64,000 bases of DNA from positions 124,001 to 188,000 of the forward strand of contig CAJNOL010000039.1 in the NCBI GenBank assembly GCA_905250125.1, in the 5' to 3' direction. This DNA is from Rotaria sordida (lineage: Eukaryota > Rotifera > Eurotatoria > Philodinida > Philodinidae). Positions 25,497-39,240 of this stretch are shown one piece after another. The notes beneath the pieces were generated by a model. That model ran no database searches, had not been told where the DNA came from, and saw only the letters and a program-made list of their open reading frames with translations. Position 1 is the stretch's first letter, and each line of letters begins with the position of its first letter. A program made the position numbers and the translations under genes.

Positions 25497-28400
25497 GTTT
25501 GATTTGATTGAATTAAAGGTAATCAGGTATATGTGTGTATAAAAAAATGGTCAATATTATTCAAAGTAAAACGTTTATACACAACCCCTTTACAGGTCAC
25601 GAATTATACAGTTCATGTTATTGAGAAAATGAATTGTCAGAATAGTTTGTTATGATGTGTATGTCGTCTGTTGGCGGAGTATATATATATATATATATAC
25701 GAAGAACTGTGCTTTTTTTGTTCTGTTTTTTTTCGTTCTTCATCTTAATCGCCATAAGAACACGATGATAAAGGGGGTGGAAGCCTTTGAGAAATTTTAT
25801 TGTTTGCAATATACATTTCTTTTTCTTTTCTCTCACTTTATTGCCCTTAAAAATAAATAAATGGCCTTATAATCGATGTGTGTTAGAACTACTCATAACT
25901 ATCAGCTCCATATGGTGATCATGAGAAGACAGGTGTGACTCACGCGTCCTTTATCTGTAGTATTCTCATCATGACATCATAATATTGATATAGTACATAT
26001 GCAGCATTTTGTCAGTTTCTCTCTCTCTCTCTCTCCCTATGGCATATCGAGCAAATGATTCACGTTGTCATGTAATGACACATTGAAATGCAATCTGATT
26101 CGACAATCTTTCAAAAATTCATTTTTAATAATATGTATTTTTGTTATCATTAAAATTACTTTTTTTTCTCTCAAAAAATTTACGTCGTTCTAATTTTTAT
26201 CTTTTTCGTTTGGGCATCAATTTCTGAGCAATCATTTGTAGATAAAGTGAAAATTCATCATTCATTGTATTAACAAGATCGAATTATATTAAAATAATAA
26301 AAAAAAAAAAAAGAAAAATTTTGCCTTCTTGAATATTGTCCAAAATGAGAGGCATAGAGGTGTTGTAACATAAAAAAATAAACCTTTCATCAACCTTGAT
26401 TTTATTAATGAAGTCTGCTCATTTTCGTTAGGTTTTTTTTTTTCTTCAAAGAGCACGTATAAATGCCTTTGTAAGATATATATATACTTTCTAATTCATT
26501 CGTAACCATTTTTATGCATGCATATATTTGTAATTCTTATTAACATTCATTAAAAAAAATCAAGACTATCTAACATTAACATTTTCATCTACATGACAAA
26601 TTTGTAAGTATCAGAGCAACTCGTTGCTATGCGTCGTTATTTTCTATGATAAAATTTTGATGATTGTTGCAATTAAAATAAATATTTTCGTTTTCATCAT
26701 GTCCTTGCTTGAGAATGTCAATAAAAATTTCTTAATCGTTGTGCAATGTTACTACATTTAGTTGTCGTCAGAACCGATAATTCATGATGTTCGAAAGTAT
26801 TTTTATTTTGTACGCAAAAATTATAATGTCATCATAGAAAAAGAAAAATTTTAAAAAATCAAACAGACTTTAAAATATCTTAATGATTATATTAATAAAT
26901 ATTTAAGAATATTATTCAAATGATATTCAATCAAATGAATACAACTAAATATCGATTACTTGTTATCAAATGTAATTTTAGAACTCTTTAGTCTCGATAA
27001 ACACTCACATAGTTCTATGGCCTTGACGTGATTAATGCAAGAATATCTATCGAGAGAGATCTGTTTTTTTTCGAGATTGATTCTAGTATATCTTGCTATC
27101 TATCACTGTCATGACTAATATTAGTTAATTACTTTTTTGATAAACAGAATTGGTTACCCATACAAAAAACAACAAGTAATTAATTCAATCAAAAATTTTC
27201 ATAATGTATTTTTTTGTTTTATTATTATCTAAGTTGATATTAGATGCGTAAATTTAGTATTGGAAACAGGCGGGAGCGTACAGAGATTGAGTTCCAGAAA
27301 AAGGGATGTTGGATGAATAATTTTCAAAATGCAGAGAAGGAGGATGCAGCGTGGATGAATTTGAGAAGCTGGAGGCCATCATGCTTTTCCTTCTGATAAC
27401 TTACGCTCCTATTCAACATGTCGTATACTAAAATTAGCTTCATAAATTCAAATAAGAAAGACAAAGACATTCTTACGAAATATGAATGCAAGATTCATAT
27501 GCCACTAATCACATTCTGGTGCGAATATTATTCATTTAGAAAGGTGAATAAAAAGAATTAAATCATTTTTACAAAATAATCATCATGACTAAAAAAAATT
27601 CAAAACCATACTAACTTCTAAAAATTTCTCTCGTTTTTCTTTTGTGTTTACTCAAATGTACTTTTGAAAAAAACAACAAAACGAAAGAAAAACAATTGCA
27701 TATATGAAGATTAAATTTAGAATTTTTGAAAAATATTATTTAATTATAGTTTTTGTTAATGATATTAAATATAGTTTAGACTTTCTTGTTCCGGACACAC
27801 ATTGTTGATAGTTTATACGAATTATGTTGCCTAATGATATGTTGCGTTTATTATTCTGTCATTGATCCACAATTGTTTATCGTCACTTGTAATGTCTTGA
27901 GGTAATACTTTTACTCGTCTAGATATGTTTAAAAAGACGATGAAACAAATAATTGTTAAGATTAAAAGTATGCAGGATTAGAGCATATATACAAATTGTG
28001 AGAATAGTATTGAGTCAAGAATTTCGTTGGTCAATATGAAATAAAGTAAGTAATTTTGACTTGATTCTGAAGTTATAGTTATGCATTGTATTGAAATGAA
28101 AAGTTGCAATCTCATAATTAAAAATTGAATTGAAATTGTCAATAGAAGACAATATAAAGAAAAGTTGAAATACTCTCTTTCTAAAGCACGCCATTTTTTA
28201 TTTATTAATCGATTGCTTTTCAAGCATATTTCAATATACTTTTACTCATACGAACTTTGAAGGATTAAATCTTTCGTTTTTCTATTCAGCTTTATATTAG
28301 TGCCTTGTATCCTTGTACACATTGGACCTAAAAGATCAATATTTGTTAAATAATTTCTTGCAGAATTATATAGAAGATTGGCTATTGTATATAAAATATA

Positions 28401-31136
28401 GGAATAACTATATCATTAAAGTTCTTTCAAGGCAATATGTGTCTCGTTTTCAATTTGTTGATCTTGACGCTATCGATTATTCATGTTCCATTGCACAATT
28501 ATTATTCATATAACCTCCCCCCCCCCTCTCTCTCCAATTATCAAGGTGAATAGAAGATTTCGAACCATATACTGAAGCGAATTGATTGTTGACGAATGAA
28601 AGATATTATGTAAGAAAAAAAAAGAATTATAAAATGATAAATCAACAAGTAGTTTAGTTTTCAAATATTCGATAGATTTTCATCTACATAAAAATAATGA
28701 TACAATAATTCAGAAATCTTTATATTGTATATACATTTATTAATTATTAACATAAACTACATCTTACAACAGGTTGATTTTCAATACTTTACTCGTCCTC
28801 ATGATGCAATTAATTTCTATTTAGCAGATATGCATTGATTCTTTTTTCGGTTGTTATTCCGACAATTCATTATCTATAGAAAAAAAAAAGGCGTAGACGC
28901 ATAACTGAATGGAATCAAAAGCTGACGTTTTAATGATTATTGAAAAGCATCTGTTACACGCTTTTATTTCTTTTCATAGAATAAACATTTAACTGCCATT
29001 ATCAATGACATAGGCGGAACACCGTCTGACAAAAGTTATTAACGGTGAATAGAATTGAATTTTTTTTTAGATTCGCACAGTTTTACATACATCTTGTTTG
29101 TTGACTTTCTTAACCTTGATTTTATTTATTAGTAACAATGACCATGTATGCATAAAATTATATTAAAGAAGTGTACTTGAAGTTAGCAAACATTGATGTG
29201 TTATTTTTCCCTCATCAACAAAGCACATAGAATACAGTCAAATTCCATTCTTACTTATTGTCTTTTGCTCTCTTGAGAGACACATCGTCACTGACGACAC
29301 GTAAATGATATATTTCTTTCAAGTAAACATGCATGCAAGATGATCTATAGATTGGCTAGGTTTTTTTTTGACATTAATTATACGAATATAGAAATACGAT
29401 GTTATTTATATAAATGTTTAGATTTTCTAGTAAATGTGAAATATTCCTCATGCGTACATATAAACTTCCTTTGCTCGATTCTTTAACACTAACGAGGTGC
29501 AAAGAAAGAAACCCTCATTTTTATTGATTCATCGTATGTCACGTCATTGTCATCATTTCTGTTGATTGTGTAGTATGATATGCTAAGCGACAAACGAAAG
29601 AAATTATCAAGGATATTACAATGGAAAGAACAAGCAAAAAAAACCAATTCTAAGATATCAATAGCGACAACGACGATAGCAATATCTTATTGTATGAAAA
29701 AAAAAGAAAACAAGAGAAAAAAAGTCGCACTACTTTTTTTTTCACTACATACACATAATATTGTCCTTCTTTTTCTTTTCATTCGTTATGTATTTGTAAT
29801 GTTCCCCAACCATCTATTAATATGAAAACGAAAAGAGAACGAGAAGAAAGAAGAACGAGAGAGACAGACAGACAGAAAGAGAGAGCGAGTCACTTATGGG
29901 AGAGTACTCCGACTGTAAAAAAAAAACGAAAAGTTCTCGACAACCGATCACGAAGAAAGTAGTGTGGAAGTACACGTGTATATATTTGCATCTTTGATAC
30001 ATCGAAAGAAACCACAGAACACAATCAAATTCATCGATTAAATAGGAATCAAATAAAATATATCTTTACGCACGATTTATTCGTCACGGAAGATCGATGA
30101 TAAACATCAATAGGTATGTACTTAAAGGCTGATTTTCCATATGCTAACAAATTATGTGTCTAATTTGAGTTCTTTTGCATATAATTACTTTCTATTCATG
30201 TACAATGTAATTATTTATATTCACAGTATAGTTCCATTGTACTAAAAGTGTGTGTTGTTTTTTATTCTGTACAAATATTACTAGCATATGACATTGACAG
30301 TCGTCTAAAAGAAAAAAAAGAAGTTTTTTTTTTATCATTGAGGTCGTGTAGCTATATGATGAGATATAAGGAATGACAGTGACACAAACACAACAGTTAT
30401 CACTTGATGTCTGGTGACTATTATTAGTAGTAGATAAAAAAAAAACTACTAATAGATTGGCATTTGCTCCGAAAGAAGACTAATATAATGTGTTTTTTCC
30501 TACAGTAAATTGGTGATGTATTCTTGCTCGAGACAAATCAATTCAGAAAAAGATGTACACGCGTCTTATGTTCTCTTGAATAATAGCTGAAGTAGGTATA
30601 GTCTTGATATGCTATAATGAGGTACTTTTTAGGTTTATTCATTCTTCTTCAAAGGTTTCTTCTTTTCTTACTTCTTACATATTACATACAATCATAAAAA
30701 ATATATTCATTAATTATTTCTATACTTGATCAAGACAACTAACATGATTATTTTTGTAATATTAATGAGAATTTATAAGTGTCTGAAGATTGTTTCAAAT
30801 AATTATTTTAAATATTTAGCTTTAATAAGAAAAAAAAGGAGACGACTATGTAATCTTCATAGAAGTGGATATATTCTAATAAATAAAAGAACAATGATAT
30901 ATATATGCATATAATATTACTTACATCAGCTCAATTGGTATAAATAGGATCATATCATATTATACTTTTAGGCTTAGTCTGTCTCGAAGCGAAATGAGAG
31001 ATTGATCTTTCTTTAATAGACATTAAAACCAATTTTTAAGAATATTATTTATTCAATCTCTCTTCTCATCTTCCACTTGTTTTTTGTTTATAGTCAATGA
31101 TTAACATTCATCTGGTTGATATAGTTCATCTTTTCG
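25497..31136. other. Gene-poor 5.6-kb spacer
   Basis: It contains the presumed promoter of the PACSIN-like gene, a TA tract at about 25681-25700, CT/GA simple repeats (about 26015-26036 and 29835-29890), a C-run at about 28517-28526 and a GC-richer dispersed repeat at 27270-27410. Short frames such as 27978-28223, 28313-28513 and 29580-29825 have no homology signal or splice partners. No gene is supported. Confidence 0.6.
27270..27410. repeat. GC-richer dispersed repeat, copy A
   Basis: About 140 bp aligns with 44005-44142 in the same orientation: TTGAGTTCCAGAAAAAGGG versus TTGAGTCTCAGAAAAAGGGG, then ATTTTCAAA, and GAGTTTCAGAAGC-like words at the end. The edges carry a small inverted repeat (GGAGCGTA / TACGCTCC). 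It is markedly richer in G than its surroundings. It could be a small MITE or a SINE/ncRNA remnant. Confidence 0.6.
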
Positions 31137-32819
31137 ATGAGCCATTATTATTCTTCAACAATCATTATTGTTTTTGTCACTAGTTTGACATTTGTTTTAT
31201 CATTATCATCATCATCAATAAAAGATAAAATCGTATCGAAAAAGAATGGTACTTCATTGAATCTTCACAATCGAATATCATCACAAGGTGGTAAACTACG
31301 AAATATTTCAACAGCTATTCATGATCGTTTTAAACCTTCACATGAATGGAATGAAAATAATAATAATAATAATGACAAAATAGAAAAATCTGATGATGAA
31401 TATTCTTCAACAAATGAACAAATAGCAAATGTTGTCGTATTAACATCTCTTTCAGGTATTTATGTTTGGTGGCCAACTTTATTTGGTGGTGATGATTCAT
31501 TTCATCTTCTACTTTCTCAAGAAGATGTACCACGTTTTCATGATGTAACTGGTGATGAATATGGTCATATCTATTTAACAGCACCACATGAACGTACTGT
31601 ATATCGTTTACAATATTCAGATGGTTGGTGGATATCAAATTTTTCCAATCATTCCTTAATGAATTCAATTCGTAGTGAAATGCCATTATTTCTTAATATT
31701 CATCGTGTATCATCAATACTTTATGTTTATGGTCATTCAGATATACAAGTAATTGATTTACTTGAACGACCACGTACACGTGGTTCAGCACCATTTATGA
31801 AACGTTTACGTGAATTAAGTCCAAATTTACGTATAAGTGATTTAATTATTGATCAATTAACATCTGATGGTTATATTATAGGTGATTCATATGGTTGGTG
31901 TATAGTTATACGTTGTTCATTAAGTGTTAATGATTGTATATTTTTATTTAAAATTCCATCATCATATGATAGTCGTCCATATCCATGTTCAGCAACAATT
32001 GATTTCTCAAATAAAATGATGTATTTAAGTTTAGAAGAAAAAATTCTTGCTGTACATCTTAATGAACAAACAAATTTTGATCGACGTTTTGTTTTAACTG
32101 AAAAAAGTGGACCACGTTCAACATTAGGTTATGATGATATTGTTATATATAATAATACAATTTTATATACTGATGTTCTTCGACCTATTTTACATATATG
32201 TCCATTAAAAAATTCAGATCGATGTTTAAATTTATCACTTATATTTCCATCACCACAACGAACAATATTACCACTTCGTTTAAGTATTGTTAATGTACGA
32301 AATTTACGTCCACCTATATTTGATGATGAAGATGAAATTGAATTGCATATAAATCAATCAGATACTCATTCATCACCATTATCTCTTCGAACTCAAAATA
32401 CAACAACTACTTATCAATATCAAATTGTTGATATAACAACAATTCAATCTCATGAAATTCGACAAACAAGTTTAAATAGTATTTGGATGCTTATACTTGG
32501 TATTTTTATTGGTTTACTTCTTGGTGGTTTATCATTTATGATTTATTATATTATTTGGAATAAAAATCGACCAAAACTAAAAAAACCAATATCATCAACA
32601 AATGTACCTTCATCTTCAACAAAAATATCTATACCAGAACGAAAACAATCTCTTCTCGATGAACGAAAACGTAGAAGTGAATCTGGAAGTAAATCATCAT
32701 CGGATTCAGCAAAAAATCGTTTATTAGAAACAACAACAAATTCAAGTACTAGTGGTTCAAGTGAATGGACAACAATTACAACTAGTTCATTAAGTTATCA
32801 GCCAGATATTGTTCTTTAG
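31137..32819 (+). CDS. Orphan type I membrane protein, probable beta-propeller ectodomain
   Basis: One uninterrupted frame of 560 residues. Residues 1 to about 23 form a signal peptide (IIIVFVTSLTFVLSL). The ectodomain (about 24-445) has an Asn-rich low-complexity stretch near 72-80, several N-glycosylation sequons and repeated strand-like units such as SGIYVWWPTLFGGDDSF, DEYGHIYLTAPHERTVYRL and MMYLSLEEKILAVHL. These recall NHL/LDLR-B or YWTD beta-propellers without matching one I can name. A single hydrophobic segment at about 447-472 (SIWMLILGIFIGLLLGG...) anchors it, followed by a Ser/Thr/Lys-rich cytoplasmic tail of about 88 residues. It is a probable cell-surface receptor or adhesion protein with unknown ligand. 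It lacks introns while most neighbours have many, which may point to retroposition or transfer, though the codon use looks local. Confidence 0.75.
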   Translation: MSHYYSSTIIIVFVTSLTFVLSLSSSSIKDKIVSKKNGTSLNLHNRISSQGGKLRNISTAIHDRFKPSHEWNENNNNNNDKIEKSDDEYSSTNEQIANVVVLTSLSGIYVWWPTLFGGDDSFHLLLSQEDVPRFHDVTGDEYGHIYLTAPHERTVYRLQYSDGWWISNFSNHSLMNSIRSEMPLFLNIHRVSSILYVYGHSDIQVIDLLERPRTRGSAPFMKRLRELSPNLRISDLIIDQLTSDGYIIGDSYGWCIVIRCSLSVNDCIFLFKIPSSYDSRPYPCSATIDFSNKMMYLSLEEKILAVHLNEQTNFDRRFVLTEKSGPRSTLGYDDIVIYNNTILYTDVLRPILHICPLKNSDRCLNLSLIFPSPQRTILPLRLSIVNVRNLRPPIFDDEDEIELHINQSDTHSSPLSLRTQNTTTTYQYQIVDITTIQSHEIRQTSLNSIWMLILGIFIGLLLGGLSFMIYYIIWNKNRPKLKKPISSTNVPSSSTKISIPERKQSLLDERKRRSESGSKSSSDSAKNRLLETTTNSSTSGSSEWTTITTSSLSYQPDIVL

Positions 32820-33104
32820 TTTTAATTATTCATTATTATTTTTTTATTGTTTTCATTTTCTTCCTTTATACATACATTTTCCAAGTCTTTTTTTTTTGTC
32901 TTTTCTTTTCGGTTTTTTTTTAAATTATTTTTTATTCTCTAGTTATAAAAATTATTTTATATGTGAATTGTTTCGTATGCGTCTTATGAAACAAAATGAA
33001 AAGCGAAACACTCAAAACACAAAAAAAAAAAGAAAAGGTTGTAGAAAGACCTTGATTACATGGATACAATATTGTCATTGTAATAGCACAATTATATTTT
33101 ATAA

Positions 33105-33269
33105 TCATGAAACTTTTTTATCTTGATATCGATCACATAAAGATGGTGGTTTGTAACAGGATCCGACAGTTAATTTAAGCATAATGAAAATAGTACCAAC
33201 AAGTAGAAAACCAATGAAAAGAAATATTGGCCAATCGAACATAATTGATGAATCAATAGATTTAGACAT
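33105..33269 (-). CDS. Possible 54-residue single-pass membrane microprotein
   Basis: A small frame on the complement, ATG at 33269 and TGA at 33105-33107. It encodes a polar N-terminus (MSKSIDSSIMFDWP), one strong transmembrane stretch (IFLFIGFLLVGTIFIMLKL) and a short Cys-containing tail (GSCYKPPSLCDRYQ). Length and layout resemble small integral membrane proteins, but no family is recognised. It lies between the convergent ends of the orphan membrane protein gene and GCP3. It could instead be chance, since AT-rich DNA often gives hydrophobic frames. The balanced codon use and clean start favour a gene. Confidence 0.35.
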   Translation of the reverse strand: MSKSIDSSIMFDWPIFLFIGFLLVGTIFIMLKLTVGSCYKPPSLCDRYQDKKVS

Positions 33270-33443
33270 AAATAATAACCGTTTTTTTTTGTCTGGAAAA
33301 AAAGATCTATTTTAATAACATAATCCCGAACAAAATAAGAAATCGTTTTTGTCTACAAGTTAGCACAAATGTATGCATACAAAAAAAAAAAACTATTGTG
33401 AGATTATCAAAAATGAAATATATATATATGTAGTAGAAAAGTT

Positions 33444-36400
33444 TTATGAAGTTGATTTTGACGTAGAAGATACTTTGTAGAATTCATTGAAGTTTAATCG
33501 AAAACTTAAAGAACGTAATGTTATGTCTGGATGAAATTTAAGTTGTTGAAGAAATTTCAGTACAGCATCCTGAAATAAAAGTGTTAAATATTTATGTTAT
33601 TTTTTAACAAAAGAAGTTTTTTTTCTGCATACTCGAAATGCTTTTTTAACAATATGTAAATCACTTTTAATTGTTTTCAATTGTGGTTTAAGAATTGTAT
33701 GAAATCGCCGAACTTCTGCGTCCTAAACAAATACAAAAAAAATCATCATTGAAAAAGCTTGTTAGCACAGCACCTTGGGGGACTAAAATGTGGCACTTAT
33801 ATGTGTTCTTTAGTCGCATTATACTAGTACAAAATACATAAAGTGAATAATTGCTAGCAGACTATAGCTGTTGGTTATAGATAATTGATCGTCAGTGTAA
33901 CGATGTGTCCTATTTATTTCTACATTTCGAACAGAAATTTTTTTAAAAATCTGTCTTATTGCTATTCGCTCGTTGTCTTCCATTTTTCTTAAATTAACTA
34001 TTGTACAGACAAAGTTGCTAAATGTCAAAAATTATAAATCCTTGATGAATAACTTTTTCTGAATTTTGATCAATAGAATGTTATACGGCACACATATGCA
34101 CACATTACAACAGTGAATGTGAGGATGAAATCTATGACTTAGAAGGATTTAGATTTTCAACACTTAGCTACCAAGCCATTGTATATATCCATTATATTTA
34201 CAACATGTCTTAATACACTATGATATATTTCGATAAGCTTAGAAATACTGACATTAATTATTTCGCATAGTTATAACTTGCTCATTTCACACTTTTCAAT
34301 GTTAGTCATATGATGATTGTGACAAAATGAATGCATCACTACCTATCATCCTTGATATCAGTGATGTAATTTTCTATCTGTGCAAAAATCATAGAGTGTG
34401 TAGGCTGTGGATAGAATGAGAGGCCGCACTCTCATCCACATCGTCTTTTGATATTAATTCACTGTCTAGTCAATATTCGTACTTGTCAAAATAAAAAAAA
34501 AATGATAGTTTCGAATACTCAAACAAGTATCAATTAGTTTTATACATTTTCAAAAAATGAATCAGCTATTTCAGATCGAATTAAGCTACAAATTAAAATT
34601 GTTTATATTGAATTTACAGCATTTGATTGTCGACCATTTAAAACAATCAATGATAAGGATTTTTAAAAATCTTACAGAAAAAAAGTTTTTAATATCGATT
34701 GATACTTATCTACAAGAAGCTGCGAGTTCACGTTATTGTAGATTAGACTCACACCTGTTGTTCCCTACTGTTGTCCTTGGTTACTATGGAAATTCAGGTT
34801 GAAAAAGCACGATTGTATACAAAAAAATACGACGGGGATTACGTTAATCGTATATTTGTCATGTCTAACGCTAAGTAACTTTCTTTGTATAAAAGAGTTT
34901 TTTTAATATTTACATCTGTTACAAGTGCACAACGAACCGTAAATATACTTTGTTATAAGAAACAATTTTTTTATGTACGATTCTCCTCGATGGTACAACG
35001 AACAGTAAATGTTATTTTAAACTAAACAATCTTTTTTTCTTTTTTATTTAAATTTATATCAACAGCAAAACGAACAGTAAGTATTAATTTATTTAGATAA
35101 ATTTTATCTTTTTATCTTTAAATTATCTACCACGCTAAGTCAAACAATACGTCAGAATTGATTTAAATAATTTTTTCTATTTAGTTTTAGATTTATTATA
35201 ACAATCAATCAAACAGTAGATTAGAATTTAGTAAAATAATTTTTTATTTTTATTTTTAGATTATCCCCATCGATAATTCGAAGGATTAATGTCAATTTAA
35301 ATTAATAATTTCTTTTTATTTTTAGATTTATTATAAGACAGCAAATATTAACTTAGATTAATTGGGGTGTCAAGTGGATTCGGCAACCCATATACTAGTC
35401 TTTCTATTTTTTGGAGAGTGAGGAGGGGAAAAATAGGATTAGTTTATGTGGAATAATATGGGAAACAACTTTGTATACTACCGCGTACGATCTTTTACGA
35501 TGGTCGTATACGACATGACGATATAATGTCATAATTCTGGCATCACGTAATACGGCCAAACACGGTCGTAATGTTTATCCTGGGAATATACCTAATGATT
35601 ATTAGCCTTGATCTTTTCTTCATATTCTGTTGCTATGAAAATAAAACTTCATAATAAAGAGATTATTTTCTTACAGGCTCAACAGTTTTGGTATAAGTTC
35701 CATAATGTTGTTGTTGATATGGTTTTCTTGCTTGTAATTCATTTTCAACACATTGTATTAAACGTTGAATAATTGAACCAAAATTTAATATTAAATCAAA
35801 TATACAACGTAATTGTTTAGCTAATTCTTGACTTGTTTCATGACCATCAAGATGAAGACGTGTTAAAATTTTTAATAATGAATCATCATGTGCTTCAAGG
35901 ATTTGTTCTAAATCTTTAGCTTCCATTAATTTATTTAATAAATCACTCCATGAACATTCAAGTACTTCAAACATAATATAATAATTAACACCTTGAACAA
36001 ATTTTGTCATTTCATTTGACATTATAAAACATACATGTATCATATCAGAAATTTCTAAAAAACAAAACAACAACAACAACAACAAATTTTTTTTTCTTGT
36101 TCTTATTAAAGATTATTTTTTACCTGGAATTGATGCAAATTGTCTTGATGATTTCATTAATTGTTTCCATACACCACATGTTGTATATTCCATACGTTTA
36201 ACACGCCATAAATGATTAAATATTCTCATATATCTTAAAGAATTTTCTTCGGTAAATATTGTACGTAATGGACCATCAAATTTATAATCTAAACAACAAA
36301 CATCCCAACCAAGTTCAGACGGTGATACATACATTAAACGTAAATCAAGACGTTTTATAATATCTTCACTTTCATATTGAGCATTTGTTACACGTATAGC

Positions 36401-39208
36401 TGCATCCATTAATGATTGTAAATTATGATAGAATACTTGATTTGCTGCTTTATTTAATTCATTTTCCATTAAATCCATTAAATATTTTATAAAATCACCT
36501 TGACCTAATAATAAATAACGTTTTATTGCTTTAAAATGATCCATCATTTGATATTTATCATCAAGAATTGAACGAAGATAACGTGTTGTTTCATTATATA
36601 TCGATATAATCATATCTTGAAATTCAGTTGAACGTTGTTGTTGAAATAAACTTTGAGCTAAAAAACCAAAAATATTTATCAAATGTAATCTATAGAGAAA
36701 AAAAAATCTTGACACAAAATATTCATTCATTTTTTAAACATTTAATGACAAGTGATTACAGCCAGAAACAAAATTTTTCACTGTTTTCGAATATATGTCT
36801 AGATTTTTCTTCTGAAGTAAGATTGAACAACTATCAGTAAATTTTGTAAAAAAAAAGAACAACATTTAGAACTGTGTCTATACGAAGCAAAATAGCGGTT
36901 TTGATGTAATCCTTAGTTTGTCTTAGAATTCTCTACGAAATGAGATATTACAATAAGTGAAATCTCATCTATACAGTTCCACTAAAGAGTTAGTTTCTAA
37001 AAGTAAACAAGTCTGCTTTTAAAAAATACAAGAGTTTTAAAATCTTTTATGCTAAAGTAAATAGCTCGCTTTGCACAGCAAACTTTGCTCTGCACAACTG
37101 AGTCGTTAAAAAACAGGTTTCACATTGTGAATTTGATAGGTTTCAATCAAGATGTGTAGGCCTCTGTACAATCACTATTTTGGATCTTGTGAAACAATCT
37201 GACGATAATTGTTCAATCTTATCTTAGAAGGAAATTCTACACACATATTTGGAAAGAGTAAATAAGATTTTAGCGACATAGATTCTATTTTTGTTTTAGG
37301 TATTTCTTCTGATGTAATACAATCAGATGATGATTAACTGACTGTGAAATTTCTAACCTCAATTATTGCTAAGAAAAACAAGAAATTAATGTACAGGGAA
37401 GCAGAATGTACCAGATTTTCCTTGGAGCAAGCAGAAAAAATATGACAAATTTTTCCAATCGATAAAAGTATGAGATTAATCATTACTTGTTTATTGACAT
37501 TATATCAAGACTGAACGGCAGACAAGCTTTCTCGTTGAACAGTTCAGTTATAGTTTCCATTATTTCAAACTTTCTTTAGTTTTTCTGTTTTTTTTTCGGA
37601 CAGATTGTCCATTCCTGCTTATGTAATGTTTTTTATCATACATAAAATTTGAATTGATGATACTGAGAAATGAAATTCGTAGTAATGGAAATATTTCTAA
37701 CTGTTTTTTATTGTCACTATGGAAAAAAAAATGAACAGAAGCAATATAAATTTTGTCGTCTTAGTTGAAAATGTATTTGAGATCTATCCTAAAGCCTACG
37801 CTTATCATTCAGTGCAATATAACATATCGAATGAAACTTGTAAATTTCCTTAATCTAAGGATCACTCTCTTGATAATCGATGTTTCTCATTGTCATAGAT
37901 TAAATTTATTTATTTTTTCCTAAATTGAATTCCATGATCCGTATGTAAAAATGATATAATAATTTAAACTTACATGAAGCTGGTGTTTTATTAATTTGTA
38001 ACATAGTACGATCTTTACAAACTACACGTAAAAAATTAATTGATTTTCCTGTAATCCAAATTTTTTTTGCTTGGTCCATTGATATAAATGATGGAATCAT
38101 TGGTACACGTAATGTATATTTATCATACCATAATTTTTCTTCACTTATCATTTTATCAGTTGAAACAAAAAATTCTTGATATGGATCATTTATTATACCA
38201 TTACATATCCATTCAACAATCATATCACGTATTGGTATTGTACAATTATAAAGTAATGGATAAAGTATTGATTGTTGTAATGAATCACCATGTTGACTAT
38301 GCATATAAAGTATTGATAAAAGTTGTCCACCTTTTTTACCTAAATAAATATGAATAGAAAAATTTTTTTTTTTTGAAATAATTATAATAATAATTTTTTA
38401 TTTTTTTATTTTTTTATTTTTTTAAAACAAACCTTGACATGAATCAGCTATAGCAGCAAGACATTTTAAACGTTGTATTGGTGTACACATCCAAACATGA
38501 AGTTTTTTTAATGAAACCATTCCAGGTATATTTTCCTGATATTGAAGAAAAGAAAAAAAGTTCAAATAATGAATGATGCAAAAGTTCTGTTTTCATTTTG
38601 ATTTCATATCAAAAACTGTAAAGGAATGAGTTTTATTAAAAATTTTAATTTTCCTCCTGCACTACTAAACTCGATAGAAGATAGAAAATAAGCTGAACTT
38701 TCTTAGTACATAGAGGTTTTTTTCTAAATTCTAGAAGTATGCAGAGAAACTTTTCAGTCTTCGGTAAGTATTTTGAACGACACTTTGTAGTTGAGACTGT
38801 GCTCTTTCTAATAAGAAAACTATCAAATCTCTTCGATGAGTTGTTGCTATGCTATAATGAAAACAAAATTAATCCAGAACTTTTGTATTATGTACAATGA
38901 AAAATTTCTATTTTACTTGTTGTTCAATAACAGATATGAGTCGATGATATTCACGTAATTCACTTGATAAATTAGCAATAAATGCCTGTCCAACAAGACT
39001 TGTTGTTGGTGTATTAATTATTTTTCGAATTTTTTCATATAACCATCCACATTCAAGAAAACGAGTTATTAATGATCGTGTACAACGATCAATATTTGTA
39101 TCATTTGTTGATAAACGTGGTGTTTCAATACCTTGCATACCAAATAAAAGTTCACGTAATATACGTGATTCTTCATTATCTCGTTTTAATGATGAAATAT
39201 GTTCTATT

Positions 39209-39240
<32 letters not shown>

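Noticed and set aside
29835-29890. GA-rich tract considered as a regulatory GAGA array
   Set aside because: It is a simple GA/CA repeat without nearby gene start; no evidence of function.
30926-30990. tRNA-like D-arm word (CAGCTCAATTGGTA)
   Set aside because: No matching acceptor stem, anticodon arm or TTC arm could be folded around it.
32809-33126. 105-codon Phe-rich frame after the orphan membrane protein
   Set aside because: Overlaps the stop codon region and T-rich 3' UTR. Composition is poly-Phe/Leu with no coding signature.
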